The notes beneath the pieces are model-generated. The model had not been told where the DNA came from and made no database searches. It worked only from the letters and a program-made list of their open reading frames with translations. Below, piece by piece: positions 52,327-62,534 of a stretch of DNA of 64,000 nucleotides. Origin of the DNA: Actinomycetota bacterium (GTDB taxonomy: Bacteria; Actinomycetota; Actinomycetes; Nanopelagicales; Nanopelagicaceae); contig RGHD01000001.1 in NCBI GenBank assembly GCA_010024385.1, positions 39,440-103,439 on the forward strand, written 5' to 3'. Numbering within the stretch: position 1 is the first letter of the stretch; the number at the start of each line of letters is the position of its first letter. Made by a program: the position numbers and the translations under genes.

Positions 52327-53349
52327 CTAATCCTCTGGCGCAACTGCTGCTTGGTCCTTGACCGATAACAACGAGCGAAGGCTGCTTAGTCTGGCTGCTC
52401 TCTCGGGATCAACTACCCCGTTGGGCGCAGCCCATGCATCAAGTTTGCAAGAGCTTTCAGCGTGTGAGCAATTCGACAAACATGTTGCAGCTACAAGTGA
52501 GAGATCGGTGAAGGCATCAACGATTCGACTGACATCGATATGCGAGAGTCCGAATGCTCTAATTCCTGGTGTATCAATAATCCATCCATCATGTGTGTCT
52601 AGTGCAAGTGCAATCGCACTAGAAGATGTGTGGCGGCCACGACCAGTTGCCTCATTCACATCACCAGTTAAGCGATCGGCATCTGGAACTAGTGCGTTAA
52701 TCAGGGTTGATTTACCAACACCTGAATGACCAACGAGCACAGAGATTTTGCCTGAAAGCATGCGATGCAGTGCTACTAAATCTTTCTCACGAGAATCACT
52801 CTTAATTCCAGTGTGCAGGATTTCAACTCCTAGCTTTGCATACTCAGCTATGAACTCTGGAACCACTCCTAAATCAGTTTTAGTAACTACTAACTTTGGT
52901 GTAATGCCTTCGGTAAAGGCTGAAACTAGAAAGCGATCAATAAGGCCGCGACGTGGTTCAGGGTTTAATGCTGCAACAACTATGACAAGTTGATCTACGT
53001 TGGCAACAATTGTGCGCTCAACTTGAGCAGCATCATCAACGGTTCTGCTGAGTGAGTTTCTGCGCTCATTGACTGAAACGATACGAGCTAAACTTCCTTC
53101 ATTACCGGTAACATCACCAACAATCAAAACTCGATCACCCACCACAACAGATTTAGGTCCAAGTTCTCTTGCACGCATTGCAGTGATAATCACGCCTTCG
53201 TCAGTAACACATGTTTGTCGCCCGCGATCAACGCCTGTCACAAGTGCTGAAATGGCAGTGGAATGACTAGGACGATCTTTACTTCGTGGACGCGTACTGC
53301 GTGCAGGCCTTACGCGCGCATCTGATTCATCGTATTCGCGTGGGCTCAT
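52327..53349 (-). CDS. rsgA: ribosome small-subunit GTPase RsgA
   Basis: VTKTDLG, VGHSGVGKSTLINAL, circularly permuted GTPase; C-terminal Cys/His pattern. Confidence 0.93.
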   Translation of the reverse strand: MSPREYDESDARVRPARSTRPRSKDRPSHSTAISALVTGVDRGRQTCVTDEGVIITAMRARELGPKSVVVGDRVLIVGDVTGNEGSLARIVSVNERRNSLSRTVDDAAQVERTIVANVDQLVIVVAALNPEPRRGLIDRFLVSAFTEGITPKLVVTKTDLGVVPEFIAEYAKLGVEILHTGIKSDSREKDLVALHRMLSGKISVLVGHSGVGKSTLINALVPDADRLTGDVNEATGRGRHTSSSAIALALDTHDGWIIDTPGIRAFGLSHIDVSRIVDAFTDLSLVAATCLSNCSHAESSCKLDAWAAPNGVVDPERAARLSSLRSLLSVKDQAAVAPED

Positions 53350-53364
53350 AGTTTGATTCTCTGA

Positions 53365-54669
53365 TTAAGCAAGAAGAGAACTCCATAGACCTGGAAAATC
53401 AGGCAGAGTTTTACGAGTCGTTGCAATGTTTTCAACTTCAATTCCTGGAACTACTAAACCAATAACTGCGCCAGCTGTTGCTAGGCGGTGGTCGTCATAT
53501 GTATGGAATACACCGCCATGTAATGGGGCTGGAGTTATGTGAAGGGCACTTTCTTCCTCAACTACATCTCCACCTAGAGCATTTATTTCGCGTGTAAGGG
53601 CAGAAAGGCGATCAGTTTCATGCAGGCGTAGGTGTGCGATACCGCGCAAATGTGACGGTGAATCGGCAAGGGCTGCAACGGCTGCAATAGATGGAGTTAG
53701 TTCCCCAACATCATGTAAATCAATATCAATTCCATGAATCACACCAGTTCCACTTAAGGTTAATCCACGCTCATTCATAGAAACTTTTGCGCCCATGCGC
53801 GTGAAGATTGAGCGTAATTGATCTCCTGGCTGAGTAGTGGTCTTAGGCCAATCTGCAATAGTGATACTTCCACCACAAACCATTGCAAGAGATAAAAATG
53901 GCGCGGCATTAGATAGATCAGGTTCGATTACTAGCTCTTGACCATGAAGTTTTCCAGCCTTAACACTCCATGACTGTGCTGCTGTATCAACTTCTACATC
54001 TGCTCCAAAGCTGCGCAACATATCAACTGTCATTTCAATGTGTGGCATCGATGGAAGTTGACCACCTTTATGTGTTGCAACAATGCCATTCTCAAAACTT
54101 GGTGCAACTAGTAGAAGTGCTGATAAGAACTGACTAGATGCACTTGCATCAATTGTTAAGGCACCGCCAGGAATCTTGCCAATTCCGTGCAGTTTGAGGG
54201 GCAAGCTGTATCGACCATCATGCTCAGTCGAAATCCCTAACTCCTCTAAAGCTCTAATTACTGGCCCCAGTGGGCGCTCATAAGAACGTGGATCACCATC
54301 GAATGCAACGTCGCCAGTTGCAAGAGCTGCAAGTGGTGGAAGAAAGCGCATGACTGTGCCAGCGTTACCAACATCAATTTTCACGCCGCCACGAAGCGGA
54401 GCGGGTGTAATAATCCACTGAAGTTCTTCTACGCCATTGGTTGTCACGTTCTTTTCTTCAATTCCAACACCCAGTGCACGCAAGCCTGCAACCATCAGTT
54501 CGCTATCTCGAGAAACAAGTGGGCGGTGAAGAATGGATGAGGAATCAGCTTGGGCTGCCAATATCAATGCACGGTTAGTTACAGATTTAGATCCAGGAAT
54601 GACAACGAAGGCCTCGACTGGTTGTGCACCGCGAAAGAGCGCGGGCCAGTGTGCGTTGTTATTCATCAT
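53365..54669 (-). CDS. aroA: 3-phosphoshikimate 1-carboxyvinyltransferase
   Basis: PGSKSVTNRALILAA, GNAGTVMRFLPPLAAL, LRLHETDRL. Confidence 0.94.
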   Translation of the reverse strand: MMNNNAHWPALFRGAQPVEAFVVIPGSKSVTNRALILAAQADSSSILHRPLVSRDSELMVAGLRALGVGIEEKNVTTNGVEELQWIITPAPLRGGVKIDVGNAGTVMRFLPPLAALATGDVAFDGDPRSYERPLGPVIRALEELGISTEHDGRYSLPLKLHGIGKIPGGALTIDASASSQFLSALLLVAPSFENGIVATHKGGQLPSMPHIEMTVDMLRSFGADVEVDTAAQSWSVKAGKLHGQELVIEPDLSNAAPFLSLAMVCGGSITIADWPKTTTQPGDQLRSIFTRMGAKVSMNERGLTLSGTGVIHGIDIDLHDVGELTPSIAAVAALADSPSHLRGIAHLRLHETDRLSALTREINALGGDVVEEESALHITPAPLHGGVFHTYDDHRLATAGAVIGLVVPGIEVENIATTRKTLPDFPGLWSSLLA

Positions 54670-54723
54670 CGCCTAAGTCTATCGCGGCTAACAACACTCT
54701 CGTTTTACGCATATCCTTTGCAC

Positions 54724-55461
54724 ATGTGTGGACGTTATGCGCAAAGTGCAGATATGCGCGAACTCATGGAGCAATTTGAAGTCACGGGCACTGCTCCTGG
54801 CCAATCCATTCCAGTGAATTGGAATATCGCCCCAACGAATCCCATTTATATTGTTCGCTCCCCCATTAAAGAAGAAAGTGAAACCAAGAAAGATTTGGCC
54901 ATAGTTTCCTGGGGTCTAATCGCTCCATGGCTAAGTGATATCGCAGAGGCAAAAACATCACAATCTCGGGCCATTAATGCACGTAGTGAAAGCGTTCATG
55001 AAAAACCAACCTTTAGAGATGCATTTAAACAACGTAGATGTTTAGTCCCGGCCCAGGGATACTACGAATGGGCAACTGCGTTAGGGAAATACAAACCAAA
55101 GCAGGCTTTCTATATTTCTTCTCGTGATGGATCACAGCTCTCCATTGCGGGAATTTGGAGCAGTTGGAGCGCACCGAATGGTGAAGTAATTGAGAGCGCA
55201 TCAATTATCACTCAAGAGGCACAGGGTGAACTGGCAAGCATTCACAGCAGAATGCCAGTCTTCATGCCACGAGATCGTTGGGATTCTTGGCTTGATCCTG
55301 AGAATAAAGAGATTGCGAATTTGCGAAATCTGATGGTAGTTCAATCCCCCGAAGCAATAGTCAAGGCCCACCCCGTTTCCTCAGCAGTTAACTCAGTTGC
55401 AAACAATGGAGCCCATCTCATTGAGGAAATTGAATTGGGTGAGCCAGAGACCCTGTTTTAG
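54724..55461 (+). CDS. SOS response-associated peptidase (YedK/HMCES family)
   Basis: MCGRYAQS N-terminus (catalytic Cys2), RAINARSESVHEKPTFRDAFKQRRCLVPAQGYYEW. Confidence 0.94.
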   Translation: MCGRYAQSADMRELMEQFEVTGTAPGQSIPVNWNIAPTNPIYIVRSPIKEESETKKDLAIVSWGLIAPWLSDIAEAKTSQSRAINARSESVHEKPTFRDAFKQRRCLVPAQGYYEWATALGKYKPKQAFYISSRDGSQLSIAGIWSSWSAPNGEVIESASIITQEAQGELASIHSRMPVFMPRDRWDSWLDPENKEIANLRNLMVVQSPEAIVKAHPVSSAVNSVANNGAHLIEEIELGEPETLF

Positions 55462-55479
55462 CGATAATCTTTGCTAGCA

Positions 55480-56115
55480 ATGGCATCGACAGATTTAGTT
55501 AAAGAGAGCTCAGCGGAGCGTGCTGCCCGCTTTGAGCGAGATGCCCTTGCATTCACAAACCAGCTCTATGCCGCAGCGCTGCGGTACACAAAAAACCCTG
55601 ATGATGCAAAAGATTTGGTTCAAGATACTTACCTCAAGGCTTTTGCTTCATTTCACCAATTTGAACCAGGAACTAATTTAAAGGCCTGGCTCTATCGCGT
55701 ATTAACAACAACTTTTATTAATACCTATCGCAAAGACCAGCGCCGCCCTCAACTATCTTCTGGTGAAATCGAAGATTGGCAGTTAGCCGATGCGGCCTCA
55801 CACACTAGTGATCAAGGTAAATCTGCTGAAGTAGAAGCGCTTGAAAATCTGCCCGATAGCGATATCAAACGAGCTCTACAAGAAATCCCTGAAGAGTTTC
55901 GCATTGCCGTCTATTTGGCAGATGTTGAAGGCTTTTCATACAAGGAGATTGCGGAGATCGTAGGTGTGCCGGCTGGAACAGTGATGTCCAGACTTCACCG
56001 GGGAAGAAAACAGCTTCGTGAGCGGTTAACAGAGTATGCACAGGAACTTGGGTATGACGTCAAAGCCAAGCCTTCGGCTAAGAAAACTGACCCTGATGAG
56101 GGGGCGCAATCATGA
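55480..56115 (+). CDS. sigR: ECF sigma factor, SigR/SigH-like
   Basis: [47 protein letters not shown]; followed by ZAS anti-sigma. Confidence 0.9.
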   Translation: MASTDLVKESSAERAARFERDALAFTNQLYAAALRYTKNPDDAKDLVQDTYLKAFASFHQFEPGTNLKAWLYRVLTTTFINTYRKDQRRPQLSSGEIEDWQLADAASHTSDQGKSAEVEALENLPDSDIKRALQEIPEEFRIAVYLADVEGFSYKEIAEIVGVPAGTVMSRLHRGRKQLRERLTEYAQELGYDVKAKPSAKKTDPDEGAQS

Positions 56116-56516
56116 GTTTCTCATTTGTAACGCCATGCAGCCAAGTTCTTAACTCCTTCGTGCTACTTATCGAAGGAAATATTGAGCCACCACAGATGCA
56201 GGTCATTGAAGTACACGTTGCCCAGTGCCCTTCCTGTGAAGCAGAGCTTGCCCACGAGCGCCGAATGCACTCACTTGTTCAACAAGTCTTGCAGCGAACT
56301 TGTAATGAAGAAGCACCGGAAGAACTTCATAACGCCATCTTCAACCAAATTCACGGCCAAACAGCTGGGGCATTTACCGAAGTTGTCACACAGTTCAGCA
56401 TGACCGAGATTTCCATCGAGATTGATGAGTTTGGCCAAGTTGAACATCGTGAAGTTACGATTGAACACACCGAAGAAATTCGATACATCAATGAAGGCGA
56501 TAATCCCACTACTTAA
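56112..56516 (+). CDS. rsrA: zinc-binding anti-sigma factor, RsrA-like, with an extended C-terminus
   Basis: HVAQCPSCE HxxxCxxC motif, overlaps the sigR stop. Confidence 0.82.
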   Translation: MSFSFVTPCSQVLNSFVLLIEGNIEPPQMQVIEVHVAQCPSCEAELAHERRMHSLVQQVLQRTCNEEAPEELHNAIFNQIHGQTAGAFTEVVTQFSMTEISIEIDEFGQVEHREVTIEHTEEIRYINEGDNPTT

Positions 56517-56541
56517 GGTTTAAGCAGGTAAGTTATTAATC

Positions 56542-56946
56542 ATGAAACCTGCAGAGGAAGTCATCGGAGCCGTTGGTTTAACGGTCATGACTGTGCGGGC
56601 TGGTGATACATCTGTTGCAATGGGAATTGGTGATCTACCAATTGTTTCTCAGTCTCAATTGATTTCACTCATGGAGCATGCAGCAATCATCTCCATGGAT
56701 GAGCATTTGGAGCCAGAGGAAACAACAATCCCCATTAGTTTTGAGATGATAACTTTGAGCCCATCATCTATCGGTGCAGAGCTGCGTGCAATTTCACGCT
56801 GTATTGAGATTGAAAACCGTGAATTAACTTTTGAATGTGAAGTTTATGAAGGTGAGCGCCAAGTTGCAGCTGCAATGATAAAAAGATCGGCGGTGGAGCG
56901 AGTTTCATTCCTCGCCCGCACCGCCGCGCAATCTTTAATTTCTTAA
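56542..56946 (+). CDS. hotdog-fold thioesterase-like protein (FlK-like)
   Basis: VGLTVMTVRAGDTSVAMGIGDLPIVSQSQLISLMEHAAI. Confidence 0.8.
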   Translation: MKPAEEVIGAVGLTVMTVRAGDTSVAMGIGDLPIVSQSQLISLMEHAAIISMDEHLEPEETTIPISFEMITLSPSSIGAELRAISRCIEIENRELTFECEVYEGERQVAAAMIKRSAVERVSFLARTAAQSLIS

Positions 56947-57332
56947 GCTTTTTTAGTTGCCCAGAAAATCTCTGCAATTTCATCGATCTTTGCGATCAAC
57001 TTATCTGCAACTGCAACATCCTGAGTTCCCTTTGTTCCTGCAGCACCTGCAAGCTTTGTTGCATCATTAAATAGTGAGTGCAGTTGTGGGTATGCCTCAA
57101 AGTGTGGGGCTTTAAAATAATCAGTCCATAGAACCCATAGGTGCTCTTTGACTTGATGTGAGCGCTCTTCCTTGATTGCAACAGAACGTGAGCGGAAATC
57201 CGCATCAGGATTTGCTGCATATTTCTCCATGCATGCTTTTACAGATAGAGCCTCAATCTTTGCTTGGGCTGGATCGTAAACACCGCATGGAAGATCGCAG
57301 TGTGCGTAGACAGTTGTCTTTGGTGCAAACAT
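56943..57332 (-). CDS. sodN: nickel superoxide dismutase
   Basis: Propeptide MFAPKTTVYA followed by the Ni-hook HCDLPCGVYDPAQAK. Confidence 0.97.
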   Translation of the reverse strand: MFAPKTTVYAHCDLPCGVYDPAQAKIEALSVKACMEKYAANPDADFRSRSVAIKEERSHQVKEHLWVLWTDYFKAPHFEAYPQLHSLFNDATKLAGAAGTKGTQDVAVADKLIAKIDEIAEIFWATKKA

Positions 57333-57414
57333 GTTCTCTCCTTATTTATAAATTCGTGCCACTGGCACGCAGTTCGCATCGACTGAAGGAACTACAAGTG
57401 CGAGACTACCGCCC

Positions 57415-57744
57415 ATGAGCAAATTTGGCACAGTCAAGGTCTCGGGTGGCTCCATGCTTCCCGCATACCGAGATGGGGATTGGCTCTTTGTCAGCTGGAT
57501 AGATGGGGCGGCGGCATTGCACGCAGTTGGAAAATCCATTCTCGGCAAGGTCGTTGTTGTTGAACGTGAAGAAAGACCTGGAATCTTTTTAGTTAAACGA
57601 GTTCAGAAGTTTCACAGTGGCAAGTATTGGGTTGAAGGCGATGCCAATGAAAGTACTGATTCACGGACTTGGGGTTGGATAGAAGCAGAAGAGATTGTTG
57701 GCGTGGTTCTCTTTCGCTACAAGCGAGGTAAGAAAATCGCTTAA
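57415..57744 (+). CDS. sodX: nickel-type SOD maturation protease (S26 family)
   Basis: GGSMLPAYRDGDWLF (Ser) and FLVKRVQK (Lys); divergent from sodN. Confidence 0.92.
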   Translation: MSKFGTVKVSGGSMLPAYRDGDWLFVSWIDGAAALHAVGKSILGKVVVVEREERPGIFLVKRVQKFHSGKYWVEGDANESTDSRTWGWIEAEEIVGVVLFRYKRGKKIA

Positions 57745-60700
57745 CGAGTGAAAGCTTCGAGCATTAATGCTTTTTGCTCATCTTCATGCAAGTGATGATT
57801 TCCTGTTGCAGGGGACGCTGTTGCTCTGCGAGAAATACGACGCAAGATACGAGAGCCAAAACCATGACCACCATGTTGTTCTGAAGTGCGAAGTGCAATG
57901 TGTGACCATGGACCTTGATTTGCAGGTTCATCTTGCACCCACAACAAATTAGCATTTGGATGCTTATTTGCTTCTGCAACCATTTCATCTATTGGAAGTG
58001 GATACAAAAGTTCGACGCGAACAATTGCAGTTGAAGTTTCACCCAGCTTTGTGCGCTCTGCAACTAGGTCGTGATAGACCTTGCCAGAACAGAAGATCAC
58101 GCGAGAGGCGTTACTAACTGAATCATCAGCAATAACTGGCCGGAAGTGTCCTGATGTGAAATCACTCAACGCAGATGCTGCAGCCTTTAGGCGCAACATT
58201 GATTTAGGCGTGAAGACAATCATTGGGCGGCGAGCAGGGTTCTTTGCATGCCAGCGTAGTAAGTGGAAGTAAGAAGCAGGAGATGATGGCTGTGCCACAG
58301 TCATATTTTGCTCAGCGCACAGTTGTAAGTAGCGCTCAATACGTCCTGATGAGTGATCTGGTCCTTGACCTTCATAACCATGAGGCAAGAGAAGAACTAC
58401 GGAAGAGCGCTCACCCCATTTTTGAAGAGCCGATGAAATGAACTCATCAATAATTGTTTGCGCACCGTTGGCAAAATCTCCGAATTGGGCTTCCCATAAA
58501 ACAAGGGCTTCTTCGCGCTCAACGCTATATCCATATTCAAAGCCCATGGCTGCGTATTCACTGAGCAGAGAGTCAACAACAAAGAATTGATTCTCATCAG
58601 AGATTAAGGCGCGAAGTGGTGTCCACTCATTTCCATTTTCTTTATCAACAATGACTGCATGGCGGTTAGAGAAAGTTCCGCGTCGTGCATCTTGACCAGC
58701 AAGGCGAATTGGTCGTCCTTCTTTAAGAAGCGAACCAAATGCCAACATTTCTCCAGTTGACCAGTCAATTGAGGCATCGTTGAGTGATTCAACGCGCTTA
58801 GCCAACTGTGGTGAAAGTTTTGGATGAACACTAAATCCCTCTGGAGTTGCGATTTGAGTTGCAGCAATTTCCCGCGCAAGCTGCTCTGGAATTGAAGTAA
58901 CAATAGAGTTTGCATCCGGTGCAACCGGTGCTTTGAAGTTTGGATCAGTTTGCGCACTTAAGTTATTAACTGCCGCAAAGACAGCTTCTAGTTGAGTTTG
59001 GTAATCGCGTGCTACTTCTTCTGCCTCTTCGACCGTTATGTCACCACGGCCAATAAGTGCTTCGGTATAGAGGTGGCGAGTAGAGCGCTTTGCATCAATG
59101 AGCTTATACATCAATGGCTGAGTAAAGCTTGGCTCGTCACCTTCATTGTGACCACGGCGGCGGTAGCAAACCATGTCAATAACAACATCTTTATTGAACT
59201 CTTGGCGGTATTCAAAAGCTAAACGAGCAATGCGAACACACGCCTCTGGGTCATCTCCATTAACGTGGAAAACAGGAGCTTGGATAATCTTGGCAAAGTC
59301 TGTTGAATAACGTGAAGATCGTGCTGAAGTTGGTGAAGTGGTGAAGCCAACCTGGTTATTAATAACAATATGGATAGTTCCACCAGTGCGATAGCCAGCT
59401 AATTGAGACATCTGAAGAACTTCTGCATTAACTCCTTGTCCAGCAAAAGCTGCATCTCCGTGAAGCAAGATTGGAAGAACAGAATAGGCATGCTTAATAT
59501 TGATTCGATCTTGCTTAGCGCGAACAATGCCCTCTAGAACTGGGTTTACAGCCTCTAAGTGTGAAGGGTTTGCTGCTAAATATATCTTTGTAGTTGCACC
59601 AGAGTGAGCAGTGAAAACTCCTTCAGTACCTAAGTGATACTTAACATCGCCAGATCCTTGAACTTGATTTTCTGCATAGTGACCTTGGAACTCCTGGAAG
59701 ATTTGTCCTGCTGACTTACCTGCAATATTTGCCAATACGTTAAGGCGTCCACGGTGTGGCATTCCAATACAGACTTCATCAAGCTTTTTCTCTGCCGCAG
59801 ATGAAATCACTGCATCAAGAAGTGGAATTACTGATTCACCACCTTCTAGTGAGAATCGCTTCTGCCCAACAAACTTGGTCTGTAAGAAGTTTTCAAAAGC
59901 CTCAGCGCTATTGAGCTTGTAGAGAATTCGAAGTTGTTCTTCACGCGGTAATACTTGCACCCCAACTTCAACGCGCTCTTGAATCCATTTACGCTCTGCT
60001 GGATTATCGATATACATGTACTCAACACCTACAGTGCGACAGTATGAGTCACGCAAGATTCCAAGAATCTTACGAAGCAACATGAATTTTTTGCCACCAA
60101 AACCACCAGTAGCAAACTCACGATCTAAATCCCACAAAGTTAATCCATGATTTTGAACATCTAAATCTGGATGGTTGCGCTGGACATATTCAAGTGGATC
60201 AAAATCTGCCATTAAGTGGCCATTTGTGCGATATGCCTGAATTAATTGCTGAATGCGAGCAGTCTTATCAATCTCCTCATCATGGACAAACTCTTTATCT
60301 GCAGCCCAACGAATTGGCTCATATGGAATATGTAGGGCTGCAAAAATTTCATCATAAAAACCATCTGCTCCCAGAATGTATTCATGCATTCGGCGCAGGA
60401 AATCACCAGATGTTGCGCCTTGAATAATGCGGTGATCGTAAGTACTGGTGAGAGTAACGACCTTACTAATAGCAAGACGGGCAAGAGTTTCTTCACTAGA
60501 GCCTGCAAACTCTGCAGGGTAATCCAATGCTCCAACACCCAGAATCAGACCCTGTCCTTGAACCAAACGTGGCACTGAGTGAACTGTTCCAATTGTTCCT
60601 GGATTAGTAATTGACATTGTTGTTCCAGCAAAATCTTCAACAGTTAATGAACCATCGCGCGCTTTCTTAACTACTTCTTCATATGCACTACGGAACTGCG

Positions 60701-61403
60701 CGAAATCTAATGACTCACATCCCTTTACCGAAGGAACTAAAAGTTGACGTGATCCATCAGGTTTGGCTAAATCAATTGCAACGCCGAGGTTGATGTGTTC
60801 GGGTTTTCCAATAGCTGGCTTGCCATCTAATTCACCATAGAATGCATTCATCTCTGGCATGGCACGAACTGCCTTAATCATCGCGTAAGCGATTATGTGA
60901 GTGAATGAAACTTTTCCACCACGAGCGCGCTTCATGTGATTGTTAATCACAATGCGGTTATCAATCATTAACTTGGCAGGAACTGCGCGCACTGACGTTG
61001 CAGTTGGAACTGAAAGTGAAGCCTCCATGCTTTGAACAACGCGGGCAGAAACTCCGCGGATTACCTCAAGAGTCGACGCACTTGGTGTACTCAAAACTGG
61101 AGCTGGCTTAACAACTGGATCAGCAGGCTTTGGCTGTGATGCTGCACTCTCGCGAACAATGGGTTGAACATAGGGAACAGGTGCTGCAGGTTCTGGTTGT
61201 GGTGTTGCAGTTTTCTGTGCAGCTTTAGGCACTGGTGGAACACCTTTAGAAACTTGAGTTGATGAAGCTGTGGCAGGAGAACCTGGTTTATTGTTTTTAA
61301 AGTACTCAACCCACGCAGGGTCTACGGAAGAAGGATCCTGCAGATAGTGCTCGTACATTTCATCGACGAGCCAATCATTTGCACCAAAATCCTGTGCCGA
61401 CAC
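57741..61403 (-). CDS. kgd: multifunctional 2-oxoglutarate decarboxylase / dehydrogenase E1-E2-like
   Basis: E2-like catalytic domain followed by E1o; GMPHRGRLNVLANI, HGDAAFAGQGV. Confidence 0.95.
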   Translation of the reverse strand: MSAQDFGANDWLVDEMYEHYLQDPSSVDPAWVEYFKNNKPGSPATASSTQVSKGVPPVPKAAQKTATPQPEPAAPVPYVQPIVRESAASQPKPADPVVKPAPVLSTPSASTLEVIRGVSARVVQSMEASLSVPTATSVRAVPAKLMIDNRIVINNHMKRARGGKVSFTHIIAYAMIKAVRAMPEMNAFYGELDGKPAIGKPEHINLGVAIDLAKPDGSRQLLVPSVKGCESLDFAQFRSAYEEVVKKARDGSLTVEDFAGTTMSITNPGTIGTVHSVPRLVQGQGLILGVGALDYPAEFAGSSEETLARLAISKVVTLTSTYDHRIIQGATSGDFLRRMHEYILGADGFYDEIFAALHIPYEPIRWAADKEFVHDEEIDKTARIQQLIQAYRTNGHLMADFDPLEYVQRNHPDLDVQNHGLTLWDLDREFATGGFGGKKFMLLRKILGILRDSYCRTVGVEYMYIDNPAERKWIQERVEVGVQVLPREEQLRILYKLNSAEAFENFLQTKFVGQKRFSLEGGESVIPLLDAVISSAAEKKLDEVCIGMPHRGRLNVLANIAGKSAGQIFQEFQGHYAENQVQGSGDVKYHLGTEGVFTAHSGATTKIYLAANPSHLEAVNPVLEGIVRAKQDRINIKHAYSVLPILLHGDAAFAGQGVNAEVLQMSQLAGYRTGGTIHIVINNQVGFTTSPTSARSSRYSTDFAKIIQAPVFHVNGDDPEACVRIARLAFEYRQEFNKDVVIDMVCYRRRGHNEGDEPSFTQPLMYKLIDAKRSTRHLYTEALIGRGDITVEEAEEVARDYQTQLEAVFAAVNNLSAQTDPNFKAPVAPDANSIVTSIPEQLAREIAATQIATPEGFSVHPKLSPQLAKRVESLNDASIDWSTGEMLAFGSLLKEGRPIRLAGQDARRGTFSNRHAVIVDKENGNEWTPLRALISDENQFFVVDSLLSEYAAMGFEYGYSVEREEALVLWEAQFGDFANGAQTIIDEFISSALQKWGERSSVVLLLPHGYEGQGPDHSSGRIERYLQLCAEQNMTVAQPSSPASYFHLLRWHAKNPARRPMIVFTPKSMLRLKAAASALSDFTSGHFRPVIADDSVSNASRVIFCSGKVYHDLVAERTKLGETSTAIVRVELLYPLPIDEMVAEANKHPNANLLWVQDEPANQGPWSHIALRTSEQHGGHGFGSRILRRISRRATASPATGNHHLHEDEQKALMLEAFTR

Positions 61404-61539
61404 TGGCGAACTCCCTCTGGGCGGTTATTAGGTAAAGCCTATAGCCATGCCGGGCTGGCTTAAACTAAAAAGCTGCCACTAAAGCGCGAGATAGGCCACA
61501 AAAACACTGCTTTTAAGGCCCTGTTTCGATTGAATACCC

Positions 61540-62424
61540 TTAGAGCCCAACGGCGTGCTCAATCTCAGATACGGCTTCTGAGAGATCTCCAACCATAGTG
61601 ACTTCTTTGCATTGCTCGCGATTCCACCCTGGCCCACCTAAAACCACACGTGGCATCGGCCTAATCGATGGAATCTCATTAAAATACTTTGGGTTGGCAT
61701 TCTTGGAAAGCTGTGCCCATAAAAACACAGCAGGTGGGGCTGATCTGGTAATCACTGCACACAATGCCTCAAGCGGAGTTCTTGTTCCAAGAAAATACGT
61801 TTCAATTTTGCGCTCTGCTAGAGCGGCAGCAAGTGCGTGCAAAGCGAGTGAATGTACTTCTTCACCCACAGATGCCAAGAGAACGGGACGGGCATTTACT
61901 GGTTTCTTAATCTCTTCAACTTGTTCACGCAAAATACCTTTGAGTACTTCAGTAAGTAGATGCTCAACTTCAACTCCTTTACCACTTGCCTCCCACTCAT
62001 TTCCCACAATCACCAATAGTGGAACCATGACTTCAGACCAGGATGTTTGAACCCCATGTTGTGCTAAATCCTTGCGCAATGCCGCTTCAATAAATTTCTT
62101 ATCCAGCCCCTTAGCTGCCTTGTGGAGAGCTGCAACTAACTCTTCGCGAACAACATAATCAGTAACTATTGTTTCAAGGTTAACTTTGCCTTTGTGCTTT
62201 AAGGCTTGCTGCGCAGCATCGGCAGGTGAAACTCCGCTGGTGATTAACCTGCGCATTAATGTTAGGCGAGCTAAATCAGCTGGGCAGTATCGTCGATGCT
62301 CGCCACTTTCATGAGCAGAAGGTCCAAGGCCATAACGGCGATCCCAAGTGCGCAAGGTGGCAGGGGCTACGCCCAGGCGCCGGGCTACAGCCGCCACCGT
62401 CAGAAGCTCTTCTTGAGTTGCCAC
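61540..62424 (-). CDS. MerR-family regulator with B12-binding domain (CarH/LitR-like)
   Basis: TVAAVARRLGVAPATLRTWDRRYGLGP HTH; WEASGKGVEVEH matches Wx9EH; GTG start at 62424 with GAGGA SD. Confidence 0.85.
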   Translation of the reverse strand: MATQEELLTVAAVARRLGVAPATLRTWDRRYGLGPSAHESGEHRRYCPADLARLTLMRRLITSGVSPADAAQQALKHKGKVNLETIVTDYVVREELVAALHKAAKGLDKKFIEAALRKDLAQHGVQTSWSEVMVPLLVIVGNEWEASGKGVEVEHLLTEVLKGILREQVEEIKKPVNARPVLLASVGEEVHSLALHALAAALAERKIETYFLGTRTPLEALCAVITRSAPPAVFLWAQLSKNANPKYFNEIPSIRPMPRVVLGGPGWNREQCKEVTMVGDLSEAVSEIEHAVGL

Positions 62425-62474
62425 GGGCCAATCCTCGCTTGAAGTGGGCAAACTCACCAGTTGAAACACGCCCG

Positions 62475-62518
62475 TGAACAACCTCTGGAGCGTTGGGGCT
62501 TGAACAACCTATGGCGCG
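62475..62518. promoter_or_regulatory. direct repeats TGAACAACCTCTGGAGCG / TGAACAACCTATGGCGCG plus putative whiB promoter (-35 TTGAAC, -10 TAGAGT)
   Basis: 16/18 identical repeats at 62475-62492 and 62501-62518; -35 at 62500-62505 and -10 at 62523-62528 with 17-bp spacing. Confidence 0.55.
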
Positions 62519-62534
62519 GTTGTAGAGTATGGCC

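Noticed and set aside
62425-62481. Longer N-terminus of the MerR-B12 ORF
   Set aside because: GTG at 62424 has GAGGA at proper spacing; the longer form would run into the direct repeats.
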